This document shows, piece after piece, positions 55,952 to 64,000 of a stretch of 64,000 nucleotides of DNA. The translations under genes and the position numbers were made by a program. Under the pieces are notes generated by a model. That model searched no databases, was not told the origin of the DNA, and was given only the letters and a program-made list of their open reading frames with translations. The DNA lies in assembly GCF_001456025.1 (NCBI RefSeq), contig NZ_LMTZ01000087.1, forward strand, positions 62,001-126,000, given 5' to 3'. The stretch comes from Mastigocoleus testarum BC008 (GTDB lineage Bacteria; Cyanobacteriota; Cyanobacteriia; Cyanobacteriales; Nostocaceae). Each line of letters opens with the position of its first letter. The first letter of the stretch is position 1.

Positions 55952-57043
55952 TTACTTTCCTTCCCTTTCTTGAGTTTTTCGCAAGCGATCGAGGTCTGAC
56001 TGAAATGTGACGTAGTGAGGCATTTTATAGTGAGAAGTAAAACCCATTGATTCAACACCGTCAATATGTAATAAGACATATTCAGGATCCTCTGAAGGGT
56101 TATCGGCTCCGTTTTTTTGCCCTTTTTGTAATGCTCTATCGAGAATCGCCATGGAAATTGCTTTTACTTCGTTGTGTCCAAAGCAAGCACCATAACCCAA
56201 ACCAAATGTCGATTTACCGTTTTCTTCACTTTTGTCGTACATTGCAACTATCTCACATTCGGTCATTAAAACTTCCCCAGCTTCAATTAATTCTTGGGTA
56301 ATTGGGTGGGGTAACATCACTGGTAAATAACCAACTCGTAGTTCTGCTACCGTCGGATGAATATCCCCATAACCGCGCATATTAGAATATGCGATCGCTA
56401 ACAAAGATCCAGTTTCAGCTCTTGTCATTTTTGCTAATGCAGCAGAACGAGAAACAGGAAATACTAAGGGTTGGCGAGTAATATCGAAGGCTGACGCAGT
56501 ATTTTGAGAAATTGGAGGAAGTAAACCTTCTTTACGCAAATACTCCAGGACTTTAGGGAAAGTTGTCGGAAAATTTTCCTTTGGTATATCCTGGAGCCAG
56601 TTTTGAGTTATCTGGCGAAATTCTTCTGGAGACTCATCCAATAGTTCAAATCGAAATAGACGCTGGAGATAATCGGGAGTCGGACCGAGCATTTGTCCCC
56701 CAGGAATATCTTTGAAAGCGGCAGAAATACGGCGAATCAAGCGCATATTTTTACCTTGATGAGGCGGAGTAACCCCCAAACGAGGACACGTAGAATTATA
56801 TGCTCGTAAGTAAAATGCTGCCTCTAATGTATCTCCAGCACTTTGTTTAATAGCCAGAGATGCTAGCTGTGGGTGGTAAAGTCCTCCTTCTGAAAGAACT
56901 CTACTATGGAGAGCGTGAAGTTGACGGCGAATAGTATCTAAATTTAAAGGTTGTTGATTGCTTTCCTGAGCACGTAAAAATTCTAACAATTCTGCAGCTG
57001 CGGTAATCGCTCCTTCTCCACCTTTAATCGCGACGTATCCCAT
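55952..57043 (-). CDS. phnI: C-P lyase subunit PhnI
   Basis: 363 aa, normal family length. Conserved stretches include MGYVAIKGGEGAI at the start, GSLLAIAYSNMRGYGDIHPT, VGYLPVMLPHPI, GLGYGACFGHNEVKAISMAI and MGFTSHYKMPHYVTFQSDLD near the end. PhnI, with PhnG and PhnH, swaps the adenine of ATP for the phosphonate to give ribose 1-methylphosphonate 5-triphosphate, and forms the PhnGHI part of the core complex. The final residues (TQEREGK) lie next to a repeat array. The upstream gap to phnH contains a MITE-like element and repeats. Confidence 0.95.
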   Translation of the reverse strand: MGYVAIKGGEGAITAAAELLEFLRAQESNQQPLNLDTIRRQLHALHSRVLSEGGLYHPQLASLAIKQSAGDTLEAAFYLRAYNSTCPRLGVTPPHQGKNMRLIRRISAAFKDIPGGQMLGPTPDYLQRLFRFELLDESPEEFRQITQNWLQDIPKENFPTTFPKVLEYLRKEGLLPPISQNTASAFDITRQPLVFPVSRSAALAKMTRAETGSLLAIAYSNMRGYGDIHPTVAELRVGYLPVMLPHPITQELIEAGEVLMTECEIVAMYDKSEENGKSTFGLGYGACFGHNEVKAISMAILDRALQKGQKNGADNPSEDPEYVLLHIDGVESMGFTSHYKMPHYVTFQSDLDRLRKTQEREGK

Positions 57044-57046
57044 ATT

Positions 57047-57123
57047 TATTTGAGTAATAAGTAATGTTAGGGTAGCGGGGCGCGTTAGCGCACAGTAATG
57101 AGTAATGAGTAGTGAGTAATTAG
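57047..57123. repeat. Heptamer repeats and GC-rich palindrome upstream of phnI
   Basis: GAGTAATAAGTAATG units flank a GC-rich palindromic piece (GCGGGGCGCGTTAGCGCACA near 57075) in the phnH-phnI gap. Confidence 0.8.
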
Positions 57124-57335
57124 TGGATTATTTTTACTTCAATTTATTAATTGAAGCCGTTAACGATTCAATAATTATCTCATTGTTTTTATCATATTTT
57201 GTACCAATAATTTTAATACTAAATAGGATTTAATTTAATCATTACTTAGTCAATAATCTTTATAAGCAATAAATGTTTTTACACTTTAAGTAATAATTAA
57301 TAAGTTATGAGTACATACAGGAAAGGAGAATACAA

Positions 57336-57464
57336 GTAAGTAGGCAAGAAAAAATAGACTATATAAACAAATGTAAAGCATCTGTGTTTAGCTTTTAGTA
57401 GTGCTTTAGCGCTAAAGCGCCATTACAAATAAGTTATGATTTTTCTTACTAACCTACTTAAGAG
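57336..57464. mobile_element. Palindromic MITE-like element with 8-bp direct repeats
   Basis: About 129 bp with inverted arms (TAAGTAGG...AAGAAAAA against TTTTTCTTAC..CCTACTTA) around a perfect palindrome GCTTTAGCGCTAAAGC near 57408-57423. The octamer GAATACAA is present immediately on both sides (57328-57335 and 57465-57472), consistent with a target site duplication. It lies within the phnH-phnI gap and encodes nothing. Confidence 0.75.
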
Positions 57465-57516
57465 GAATACAAAATGAGTAATTAATTTCAAATCATGATT
57501 AACGAGTAAGTAAATC

Positions 57517-57603
57517 CCACACTTATTACTTATTACTTATTACTTATTACTTATTACTTATTACTTATTACTTATTACTCATTACTTATTACTTATTACT
57601 ATT
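57517..57603. repeat. TTACTTA heptamer array overlapping the phnH 3' end
   Basis: About eleven nearly perfect TTACTTA/TTACTCA units. The array overlaps the phnH coding end from 57582, encoding its last residues and its TAA. Confidence 0.95.
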
Positions 57604-58154
57604 TGAGTCGTTCGCGGTATGGCCATAACTTTTGTCCGATCTAAAAGTAGAAAATCCACACCTAAAGGGAAATCAATTACCCATTCCCGTCGAGCTAGCC
57701 ACCAAGCAGAATCGAAACCAGAAATTTTGACCGAACGATACCCAGGAATACCTGGTCCTGTTAACTTTAAATTTGCATCTCCCTCTCCTAAAGTACTTCC
57801 TTGAAGGACGATGGTTGCTCCTTTTTCTGGGCTTGGTAGAGTTCCTAAATTAGGCGTGAAATCAGCGGGAGGTGGATTAGTTGCATCAACCACCACAAAA
57901 TTTGCCTCTGAAATTTCAACTTCCTTGGCTCTAAGCAAACGTCGTTCCCTATTTTGAAGTAATTTGCCATTATCATTGAAAAGTACGCTGGCATCTAATA
58001 AAACAGCTAAAACTCCCAACAATGCCGGACTATCATCTAAAAAATTACTCAGATCGGCAATAGTTCCAGGAAGTGCAAAGCAATCCAATAATTGGCGAAA
58101 AATTTTTTGTTGGATGTCACCGCGCCAAATCGGTTCTAATTCGATTTCAATCAT
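57582..58154 (-). CDS. phnH: C-P lyase subunit PhnH
   Basis: 190 aa from the ATG at 58154, which overlaps the phnG stop by 8 bp (a TTG at 58157 is also possible). Conserved features include FRQLLDCFALPGTIADL, DSPALLGVLAVLLDASVLF, TLGEGDANLKLTGPGIPG, and the end region FPLGVDFLLLDRTKVMAIPRTTQ. PhnH is a dimeric core subunit of the phosphonate nucleosidase complex. The last five residues (VISNK) and the stop codon come from a heptamer repeat array, so the natural C-terminus has been altered. Confidence 0.93.
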   Translation of the reverse strand: MIEIELEPIWRGDIQQKIFRQLLDCFALPGTIADLSNFLDDSPALLGVLAVLLDASVLFNDNGKLLQNRERRLLRAKEVEISEANFVVVDATNPPPADFTPNLGTLPSPEKGATIVLQGSTLGEGDANLKLTGPGIPGYRSVKISGFDSAWWLARREWVIDFPLGVDFLLLDRTKVMAIPRTTQIVISNK

Positions 58155-58602
58155 CAACTTCTGGTGTAAGTAGGGATAAATTAATCCGAGTTTTTGCTAA
58201 CATAGCCCCGCGTAATGCTTCTTCCTTTTGTTTTTTGAGAATCCCTTGTTGGACGGCTTGTAAAACTTGTTCCCATCCCAATAGTTGATTTGCCAAAATT
58301 GCATCACAGATTGCTAATGCTACAGCTAAATCAGGAGTATCATTCATTACTGATGCTGCTCCCTGCCAACTTTCACCATTTGCGCTTAACTTCACCCAAG
58401 CTGTAGATAAAGGTATTTCGCCCAAATAATACGATTCTTCAAAAACACCATCCTGCATTTGAAGTAGAGAAAGTCCATTTTCAGGTAAGGCTTCATGGTT
58501 AATTTCCCAACCTTTTGTGAGGCAATTCGCTAGTTCAATTACCATGGTCTCTGGATGGGCTGTTAATGCCCTTACCCATTGACTGCGGGGAATATCTTTC
58601 AT
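58147..58602 (-). CDS. phnG: C-P lyase subunit PhnG
   Basis: 151 aa. The ATG at 58602 (MKDIPRSQWVRALTAHPE) is chosen over the frame start at 58623, because it overlaps the TGA of the upstream permease as ATGA (58599-58602), a translational-coupling junction. Family motifs include VRALTAHPET near the start and the later YYLGEIPLSTAWVKL, ALAICDAILANQL. PhnG belongs to the PhnGHI(J) core that builds the ribosylated phosphonate. Its 3' end overlaps phnH, so G and H are tightly coupled. Confidence 0.92.
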   Translation of the reverse strand: MKDIPRSQWVRALTAHPETMVIELANCLTKGWEINHEALPENGLSLLQMQDGVFEESYYLGEIPLSTAWVKLSANGESWQGAASVMNDTPDLAVALAICDAILANQLLGWEQVLQAVQQGILKKQKEEALRGAMLAKTRINLSLLTPEVDD

Positions 58603-59393
58603 ACAAGTCTCCCGCGTAGCCAAACTGAGATGTAATCAATGGTAACAATAGTTAGCAATATGATTAAAATCAGAGCTGCCGAAGAGTCATATTGGAATAA
58701 ACGCAGATTTTTTTGTAATTCTAAACCAATACCACCTGCTCCTACTAAACCTAAAACTGTAGCCATCCTAATATTACGATCAAAAAGATACAAGGTATAA
58801 GCAGTTACTTCTGACAATATTGAAGGAAAAGCTGCAAACACGATCAGTTGGACGAAGTTTGCCCCGGTTGCAACTAGTCCTTGGTAGATACCAGGATTAA
58901 CTCGTTCCATGCTATCAGCGAAGAATTTTCCTAAAAAACCTGTAGTATGAATTCCCAAGGCTAATACCCCAGGTAGGGGTCCGACCTGCAGGACACTAAC
59001 CAAAAGCAATGCTAAGATTAAATCTGGCATTGCTCTTAAAAAATTTAATATTTCCCGCGCGAAGCGATAAGCAATTGGATTAGGTGAAAGGTTTTTTGCT
59101 GCTAGTGGTGCAAGTAAAATACTCGCACTAAAAGCGATAAAAGTACCCCAAAATGCGATCGCCAAAGTTTGTCCCATTAACATTAAGTATTGGGGAAAGT
59201 TAGTAAAATTTGGAGAAGTATAACGACTGAGATATTCGAAAGTATTAGTTATACCTAAAGCAAGACTGCTAAAAGAGAGTTCTAAAGCGTTAATCATTAA
59301 AATTAGAACAATCAAGCAAATGCCTAGATACAATGGTACCAAATTGCGCGGTTTTGGCGGTAGTGGAGGTAGAAAATTATTGTGGGCTCGCAT
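58599..59393 (-). CDS. phnE: Phosphonate ABC transporter permease PhnE (second copy)
   Basis: 264 aa with about six transmembrane helices. The permease loop LVATGANFVQLIVFAAFPSI is followed by the PhnE-specific FDRNIRMATVLGLVGAGGIG. It lies in the plasma membrane and pairs with the first PhnE to make the transport channel. The two copies are similar but not identical. The start is 45 bp beyond the end of the first copy. Its stop overlaps the phnG start (ATGA). Confidence 0.94.
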   Translation of the reverse strand: MRAHNNFLPPLPPKPRNLVPLYLGICLIVLILMINALELSFSSLALGITNTFEYLSRYTSPNFTNFPQYLMLMGQTLAIAFWGTFIAFSASILLAPLAAKNLSPNPIAYRFAREILNFLRAMPDLILALLLVSVLQVGPLPGVLALGIHTTGFLGKFFADSMERVNPGIYQGLVATGANFVQLIVFAAFPSILSEVTAYTLYLFDRNIRMATVLGLVGAGGIGLELQKNLRLFQYDSSAALILIILLTIVTIDYISVWLRGRLV

Positions 59394-59438
59394 GTTTAAA
59401 TTAATCGCATTTTTAAATTAAATTTCCAAATTACTTTT

Positions 59439-60236
59439 TCAGATAACTTTGCTGCGAATGATGTTAGATAGGCGATCAAAAAAAGTAACAATTAAGTAGA
59501 TCGAGAAGAGAATTAGTACCAAACGACTATAGTAAAACAAGCGAATGCTTGAAACTAACTCATATCCAATACCGCCCGCTCCAACTAAGCCTAGAATTGT
59601 GGCAGCACGAACATTGCGATCAATAACATAAAGTACAGCACCACAAAAGTCTGGTAATGCTTGAGGTAAAATCGCAAACATTAATATTTGTAACGAGCTT
59701 GCCCCGGTAGCCTTAACGCCAGATATTACTTTTCGATTAACTACCTCCATACTTTCAGCAAAAAATTTAGCGAGAAATCCAGTGGTGACAAAAGTAAGCG
59801 CCATTACTCCAGGTAAAGGACCCAAACCAACTGCAGATACAAATACTAACGCCCATACAAGTTCTGGTAGAGCGCGCATAAAACTAAGAATGTTGCGAGT
59901 AATATGATACACCAAAGGGTGGGGAGTAGTATTAATAGCCGCCAAAATACCCAAAGGAAAACTTAAGACTAGAGCCAAAGCAGTAGCAACAATAGCTATT
60001 TCAATTGTTTCCCAAAGCTTACCAGCTAATTTCGGCAAATATTCCCATTCGGGTTGAATAAACCAATGACTGAGAAAGTCCAATAAGTTATCCCCAGAAT
60101 TGTAAATATGCTGGGGGTTCATTTCCACAACTGGGGCTGTTAAGACTAATAATAAAGTAATAATAGTTATGCCAATGATAATACCTGTATGTGGTAGACC
60201 ATTTTTAGTTGACCATTCCCAGTTGAATATTCTCAT
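59439..60236 (-). CDS. phnE: Phosphonate ABC transporter permease PhnE (first copy)
   Basis: 265 aa from the ATG at 60236 (MRIFNWEWSTKNGLPHTGII); the frame is open back to a GTG at 60281, but that overlaps phnC heavily, and a GGGAGG just precedes the inner starts. About six transmembrane helices are visible. The permease loop VKATGASSLQILMFAILPQA is followed by VIDRNVRAATILGLVGAGGIG, as in the other copy. It overlaps phnC by 32 bp, showing tight coupling with the ATPase gene. The channel-forming pair resembles the phnEE arrangement of Trichodesmium-type phn loci. Confidence 0.94.
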   Translation of the reverse strand: MRIFNWEWSTKNGLPHTGIIIGITIITLLLVLTAPVVEMNPQHIYNSGDNLLDFLSHWFIQPEWEYLPKLAGKLWETIEIAIVATALALVLSFPLGILAAINTTPHPLVYHITRNILSFMRALPELVWALVFVSAVGLGPLPGVMALTFVTTGFLAKFFAESMEVVNRKVISGVKATGASSLQILMFAILPQALPDFCGAVLYVIDRNVRAATILGLVGAGGIGYELVSSIRLFYYSRLVLILFSIYLIVTFFDRLSNIIRSKVI

Positions 60237-60981
60237 CAATGCTTCCATCCTCCCGCAGGTAAATTTTCCGTAAGCGATCACTCCCTAATTCTTTTGGCGA
60301 ACCATCAAAAACTACTTTTCCTGAGTTAAGACCAATAATTCGGTCGGCGAAATTCATGGCTAAATCGACTTGATGCAAGCTAGCTACAACAGCGATCCCA
60401 TCTTCACGACAAATTTTGTGTAACAGTGTTAATATTTCTTCGCTCGTTACAGGATCGAGGCTTGCTACTGGTTCGTCTGCAAGAATTATTTTTGGTTGTT
60501 GTGCGAGAGCCCGAGCAATACCTACCCGTTGTTGCTGTCCTCCTGAAAGACAATCGGCGCGCTCCCATGCTTTTGTAGTTAAATTAACTCTGGCTAAAGC
60601 CCAATGAGCAATAGTCTTATCTTGCTGTTTAAATAAGTACAGCAAACTCATCCACCAAGGGTTATAGTGCAATCTTCCAATTAAAATATTGGTCATCACA
60701 TTTAAGCGTCCAACCAAGTTAAATTGCTGAAATACCATTGCAGCTTTCGCACGCAGACGAGATATATTTTGAGGTGTTAATTTTTGAGCTAAAACAGTTA
60801 CTTCTCCTGATGTGGTACTTTCCAAGCCATTAATTATTCGTAACAAGGTAGATTTTCCCGCACCACTCGGTCCTAAAATCACAGTAAAACTACCGGCAGA
60901 AATACTTAATGTTGTTGGTTTAAGTGCCCGCAAGCCGTTGTTATAAGTTTTACTGACTCGCTCTAGTTCAATTACATGCAT
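60205..60981 (-). CDS. phnC: Phosphonate ABC transporter ATP-binding protein PhnC
   Basis: 258 aa. Walker A LGPSGAGKSTLLRI, Q-loop MVFQQFNLVGRL, signature LSGGQQQRVGIARALA, Walker B IILADEPVASLDP and the switch His (ASLHQVDLA) are all present. It powers phosphonate import with the two PhnE permeases. phnD lies upstream after a 336-bp gap; phnE overlaps its end. Confidence 0.96.
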   Translation of the reverse strand: MHVIELERVSKTYNNGLRALKPTTLSISAGSFTVILGPSGAGKSTLLRIINGLESTTSGEVTVLAQKLTPQNISRLRAKAAMVFQQFNLVGRLNVMTNILIGRLHYNPWWMSLLYLFKQQDKTIAHWALARVNLTTKAWERADCLSGGQQQRVGIARALAQQPKIILADEPVASLDPVTSEEILTLLHKICREDGIAVVASLHQVDLAMNFADRIIGLNSGKVVFDGSPKELGSDRLRKIYLREDGSIDENIQLGMVN

Positions 60982-61317
60982 TTTAGTTTGTATTTATATT
61001 TTCTTAATCATTCAAAGATAAATAAAAAAGCGGTTTCACTGACAGGAGAAAAGTTCCCTGTCTCTATTTTTCTGCAGTCAGATGATTACTATGCTCGAAT
61101 CACTCTTCTTCTTTATATAAAGAAGCTTTTATCAGCTACAGCTATTTTTCCTAGTAAAAAATCCTAAATTGTAATTTCCCTTACCAGTTCCCTGTTTCTT
61201 GTTCTTTCCCATTTCTTCTCAAAAAATAAATAAAGACACTCTCAGTGAGTAATTTGATACTCGTAAAAAGTGTCTACTTTCTGAGTTCCAATAACATCAA
61301 CCAATTTACCGTTACTG

Positions 61318-62238
61318 TTATTTAAGAATTTCATCACGCCCTAAACCCAATTCCTTAACCATGTCGCGAATCAATTGGTAATCTTGGGGATCGACTGGAT
61401 CGTAACGCTCTAATTCTCCATACCCACTAACTTTGATGTCTTTATGAGCATTGAGGATTGAATCCCTTATTTTTGCTTTTAGAGACTCATCTAACTCACG
61501 GCGATATGTCAAAGGTAAACCAGGAAGTGGTTCGGATTCAAGCAAAATACGGTTAGTTTCTTTGGATATTAAGCCTTTTTGTAACATCTTATTGTAAGTG
61601 ATGTCATTATCAGCCGCTGCATCTACAGTTTTATTCTTTACAGCTAATTCAGCAGCATCATGACCTCCTGCGTAGCTCAAGTTACTAAAAAATTCCTGAG
61701 GCATTTTACCAGTTGCTTTTTTTACTAAGTAGGTAGGAACTAAACTACCACTAGTGGAAGCAGGATCAACAAAAGCAACACTCTTACCTTTGAGATCTTG
61801 AATTGATTTAACCTTGGAATTTCCTGGAACAACAAAAATACTCTTATAAGTAGAAAGACCCGTACTTTTTCTCACCCCAACTGCAAATGCTTCTGCATCG
61901 GCTTCTTTTTCAGCTAACACATAAGATAAAGGTCCAAACCAAGCGATATCAACTTTATCCCTTTTCATCGCTTCAATTACACCAGCATAGTCAGTTGCAG
62001 TAAAAACTTTAACGGGACGTTCTAATCTTTTCTCCAAGAAAACTCGCATGGGCTCAAACTTTTCAATAGTTTCCTCATTATTTTCTATTGGTATTAATCC
62101 CATTACAATCTCTTTTTTAGATTCGGTAGAAAAAGATTGATTATAAGAGCCTTTAGTATTTTTACTAGAAATTCGATTGCAGGCTCCCAAAACCGGTAAC
62201 AGAATCAATAAAGCTGTCAATAATTTACGGCGATACAT
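61318..62238 (-). CDS. phnD: Phosphonate ABC transporter substrate-binding lipoprotein PhnD
   Basis: 306 aa. An N-terminal lipoprotein signal, MYRRKLLTALLILLPV followed by lipobox LGAC (C20), anchors it to the membrane. The mature part has the PhnD family VKVFTATDYAGVIEAMKRDK, DIAWFGPLSYVLAEKEA, AFVDPASTSGSLVPTYLV and DAAADNDITYNKM. It captures phosphonates and passes them to PhnCE. As the first gene of the cluster, its upstream region should contain the operon promoter. I looked for a Pho box: only one isolated GTTAACCT-like unit (62492-62499 region, minus strand) is seen, not the three direct repeats, so phosphate control is not shown. The gap to phnC (60982-61317) is without genes. Confidence 0.95.
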   Translation of the reverse strand: MYRRKLLTALLILLPVLGACNRISSKNTKGSYNQSFSTESKKEIVMGLIPIENNEETIEKFEPMRVFLEKRLERPVKVFTATDYAGVIEAMKRDKVDIAWFGPLSYVLAEKEADAEAFAVGVRKSTGLSTYKSIFVVPGNSKVKSIQDLKGKSVAFVDPASTSGSLVPTYLVKKATGKMPQEFFSNLSYAGGHDAAELAVKNKTVDAAADNDITYNKMLQKGLISKETNRILLESEPLPGLPLTYRRELDESLKAKIRDSILNAHKDIKVSGYGELERYDPVDPQDYQLIRDMVKELGLGRDEILK

Positions 62239-63746
62239 AGCTGTAATTTATTTAGTAGGTTGAACGAGCAGCAGAAAATAATTGAGTCACATGAAATATG
62301 ACTATAAAGCATTGTTCTTTTCCCAACAGTAAGAAATAGCAACACTTTAAAACTTAGTTATTAAATTATATACAAGTGTGACAAATAATATATACATATT
62401 TGCTACATCAATAATTTTTGCATTCATACAATTGCTGTTATTAACCAGCATTTATTGCAAGTAACAAAAAATACTTCATCTCTATAGTGGAGGTTAACAT
62501 TATAGGATTTTTATTTCACAGAATCAGCAGATACAAATGAATAAAAACTACATAATGTTAAGATTGATATCAGTATATTTAGGGATGAATAACAGTTATT
62601 ATATTGTCTGGATACTAAGAAATAACTTATAAATAAAATCAAGTACTCAGCAAATCTTGCTATGGGTAAAGCAAGTAACTTGAAGTATTTATGAATTTAA
62701 TAATATATACATATATATTTTTTTTTAAATGTAAAAAACGTAAAAAATGTAAACGAAAGTGATATATTATTTGTTTCAAGGAAAACGTGGTGTGAAAGTG
62801 TGCCCAAATCTATCTTAAGACATAGAAGCAGATGATTACGCAATTTGTAAATTTATTCCTAGGACAACGTACAACAAATTGAAAGATAGATTGAGGCTAA
62901 AACCGGCAAATACGCGGCTAAAAGATAGAAATCGATAATTTGACTGTTGCGACTCAAAAGCAAAATCAATTATGTATAAAAGAAAAGCATATTTCTTAGT
63001 GCTGCGAAATCGACCACAATCCGTAAATCATAAGTAAATCCCAAGAATTACTGTTTTTCTTCCAAATTACCTTTAGCCTTAACAAGTAAAATATTGTATG
63101 TGTATTAATATTTTTTGCCCCTCAAAGGTCAATATTTGTAAAACTTTTTGTGAAGTTCCTTTTACCCGTAGTGTGAATATCCTCATTCCGACTTCATCTA
63201 GGCTATTGGGAAACACTAGATCAAACTAATCAAGAAATCTAGTTGATTTTTATTTCGGGGAAACATAAATTCAGCTAATCCCTATTCTATTTTCTTACTT
63301 CCTTGCAACTGCTGGGAACTACAGCAGGATTAATTACGGATTTCGATAAATATGGACTGAAATAGCTTTAAATTAGCTAACAATGTACAGAGAGTCGAAA
63401 TCAATAAAAATAACCAGACACTGCTGATTCTATATGTCAGGGCCGAATAATTTCCCTAGGGACTTTCAATTATCTCGATTAATAACTAGTTAATTGCAAA
63501 ACTATTTCATTAACATGAAACAGTAATAGAATGAACTATAGGATGAAAGTCTTGTTGAACAAGTATGACGGCCTCTAAATTTAATATTATTAATAATATT
63601 AATTGCAATAAATTATATTAATTACAATAAATTTTTAAGTCAGACAGGTGAAGTTCAAGAATCGAGAATGACAATGCTGATATTGCTTCTATCTAATACA
63701 TCTTTTTCAGTATTTCCCCAGTAGTAATATTTTGGAGACAATTAAA
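62239..63746. other. Long AT-rich intergenic region, no gene seen
   Basis: About 1.5 kb upstream of phnD, on the minus strand, and upstream of a small plus-strand gene. No supported reading frame, RNA gene or repeat array is found. It must hold the promoter of the phn cluster. Confidence 0.5.
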
Positions 63747-63986
63747 ATGCTTGGCACAAAAGGCGAAACTTTAAACATCAATGACTGGTTAGCAAGAGCA
63801 GGATTTAAACAGGCAGATATTATCAAGATGCAACCAGATTTAATTCGTAATCTAAATAAACAGTGGCGAATTTATCGAGAAAACGTACAAACATTTATGG
63901 AAGAGAACGGTTGTTGTGACCCATCTCAATTTCAAATCAACCATCCATATCGCACACCCCAGTTGGTTGAAGTTGGAGAAAATTGA
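63747..63986 (+). CDS. Small hypothetical protein
   Basis: 79 aa from the ATG at 63747 (MLGTKGETLNINDWLARAGF), with a GGAGA at 63734-63738 eight bases upstream; a TTG at 63732 would extend the frame but overlaps that site. The protein is soluble and probably helical, with MQPDLIRNLNKQWRIYRENV and CCDPSQFQINHPYRTPQLVE. I do not recognise the family. The good ribosome binding site supports a real gene. It lies close to the window edge, so its neighbours are unknown. Confidence 0.7.
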   Translation: MLGTKGETLNINDWLARAGFKQADIIKMQPDLIRNLNKQWRIYRENVQTFMEENGCCDPSQFQINHPYRTPQLVEVGEN

Positions 63987-64000
63987 TATTTTATTCTTCA

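Noticed and set aside
62480..62505. AGGTTAAC/GTTAACCT as a Pho box for phnD
   Set aside because: Only one half-site; the three spaced direct repeats expected of a cyanobacterial Pho box are not present.

Overview
This window reads as a piece of a filamentous cyanobacterial chromosome, probably Nostocales and perhaps a Calothrix/Rivularia-type organism. The evidence is the low GC content, the HIP1 octamer GCGATCGC scattered through many genes, heptanucleotide short tandem repeats between genes, and cyanobacterial families (PAM68, BicA, DUF1517, DUF1823, GUN4, giant Ser/Thr kinase/histidine kinase hybrids). The genus is an inference. I see no rRNA, tRNA, CRISPR array or intact transposase.

Layout. 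0-5 kb: end of a PilJ/HmpD-type methyl-accepting protein and a CheA-type hybrid kinase (phototaxis/hormogonium motility pair). 5-13.7 kb: lipid-kinase-like protein, a MITE-like element, a caspase-like CHAT protein fused to a GUN4 tetrapyrrole-binding domain, arogenate dehydrogenase, a pentapeptide-repeat protein and a DUF1517 protein. 13.7-19.1 kb: a 1798-aa Ser/Thr kinase-ATPase-GAF-histidine kinase. 19.6-24.5 kb: a lipoprotein, DAHP synthase, the pam68-rpsO pair, a decayed TnpB end and a DUF1823 gene. 24.7-29.7 kb: a Na+/H+ antiporter beside the Na+-dependent bicarbonate transporter BicA. 31-39.6 kb: unusual fusions (PlsY-like membrane domain + phosphotransferase; acyl-CoA dehydrogenase + cyclase), a ferritin-like di-iron protein, a tiny single-helix membrane protein and a rhomboid lacking its catalytic serine. 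40.1-42.2 kb: Ser/Thr kinase with TPRs.

42.6-50.4 kb is the most striking part. A NACHT STAND NTPase and a downstream minimal Cas10-like cyclase/polymerase (mCpol-type) form a two-gene operon. It is bracketed by a perfect 20-bp inverted repeat (42674-42693 and 45989-46008), as if the pair were a mobile unit. Divergently transcribed beside it is a WD40-GTPase-zinc ribbon-TIR receptor. I read this as a candidate anti-phage island in which a nucleotide second messenger may control a NACHT sensor. It resembles, but is not the same as, the mCpol/2TM-type (Panoptes) arrangement, because no 2TM effector is visible.

50.5-62.2 kb holds a complete phosphonate uptake and C-P lyase cluster on the minus strand, in order phnD-C-E-E-G-H-I-J-K-L-M-F: ABC import, then the PhnGHIJKL core and PhnM, with a GntR/UTRA regulator at the end. 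phnN, phnO and phnP are not seen. Simple repeats and a MITE-like element have invaded the gaps, abutting the phnJ and phnL start codons and supplying the phnH stop. The last kilobases are AT-rich and gene-poor, ending with a small hypothetical gene.
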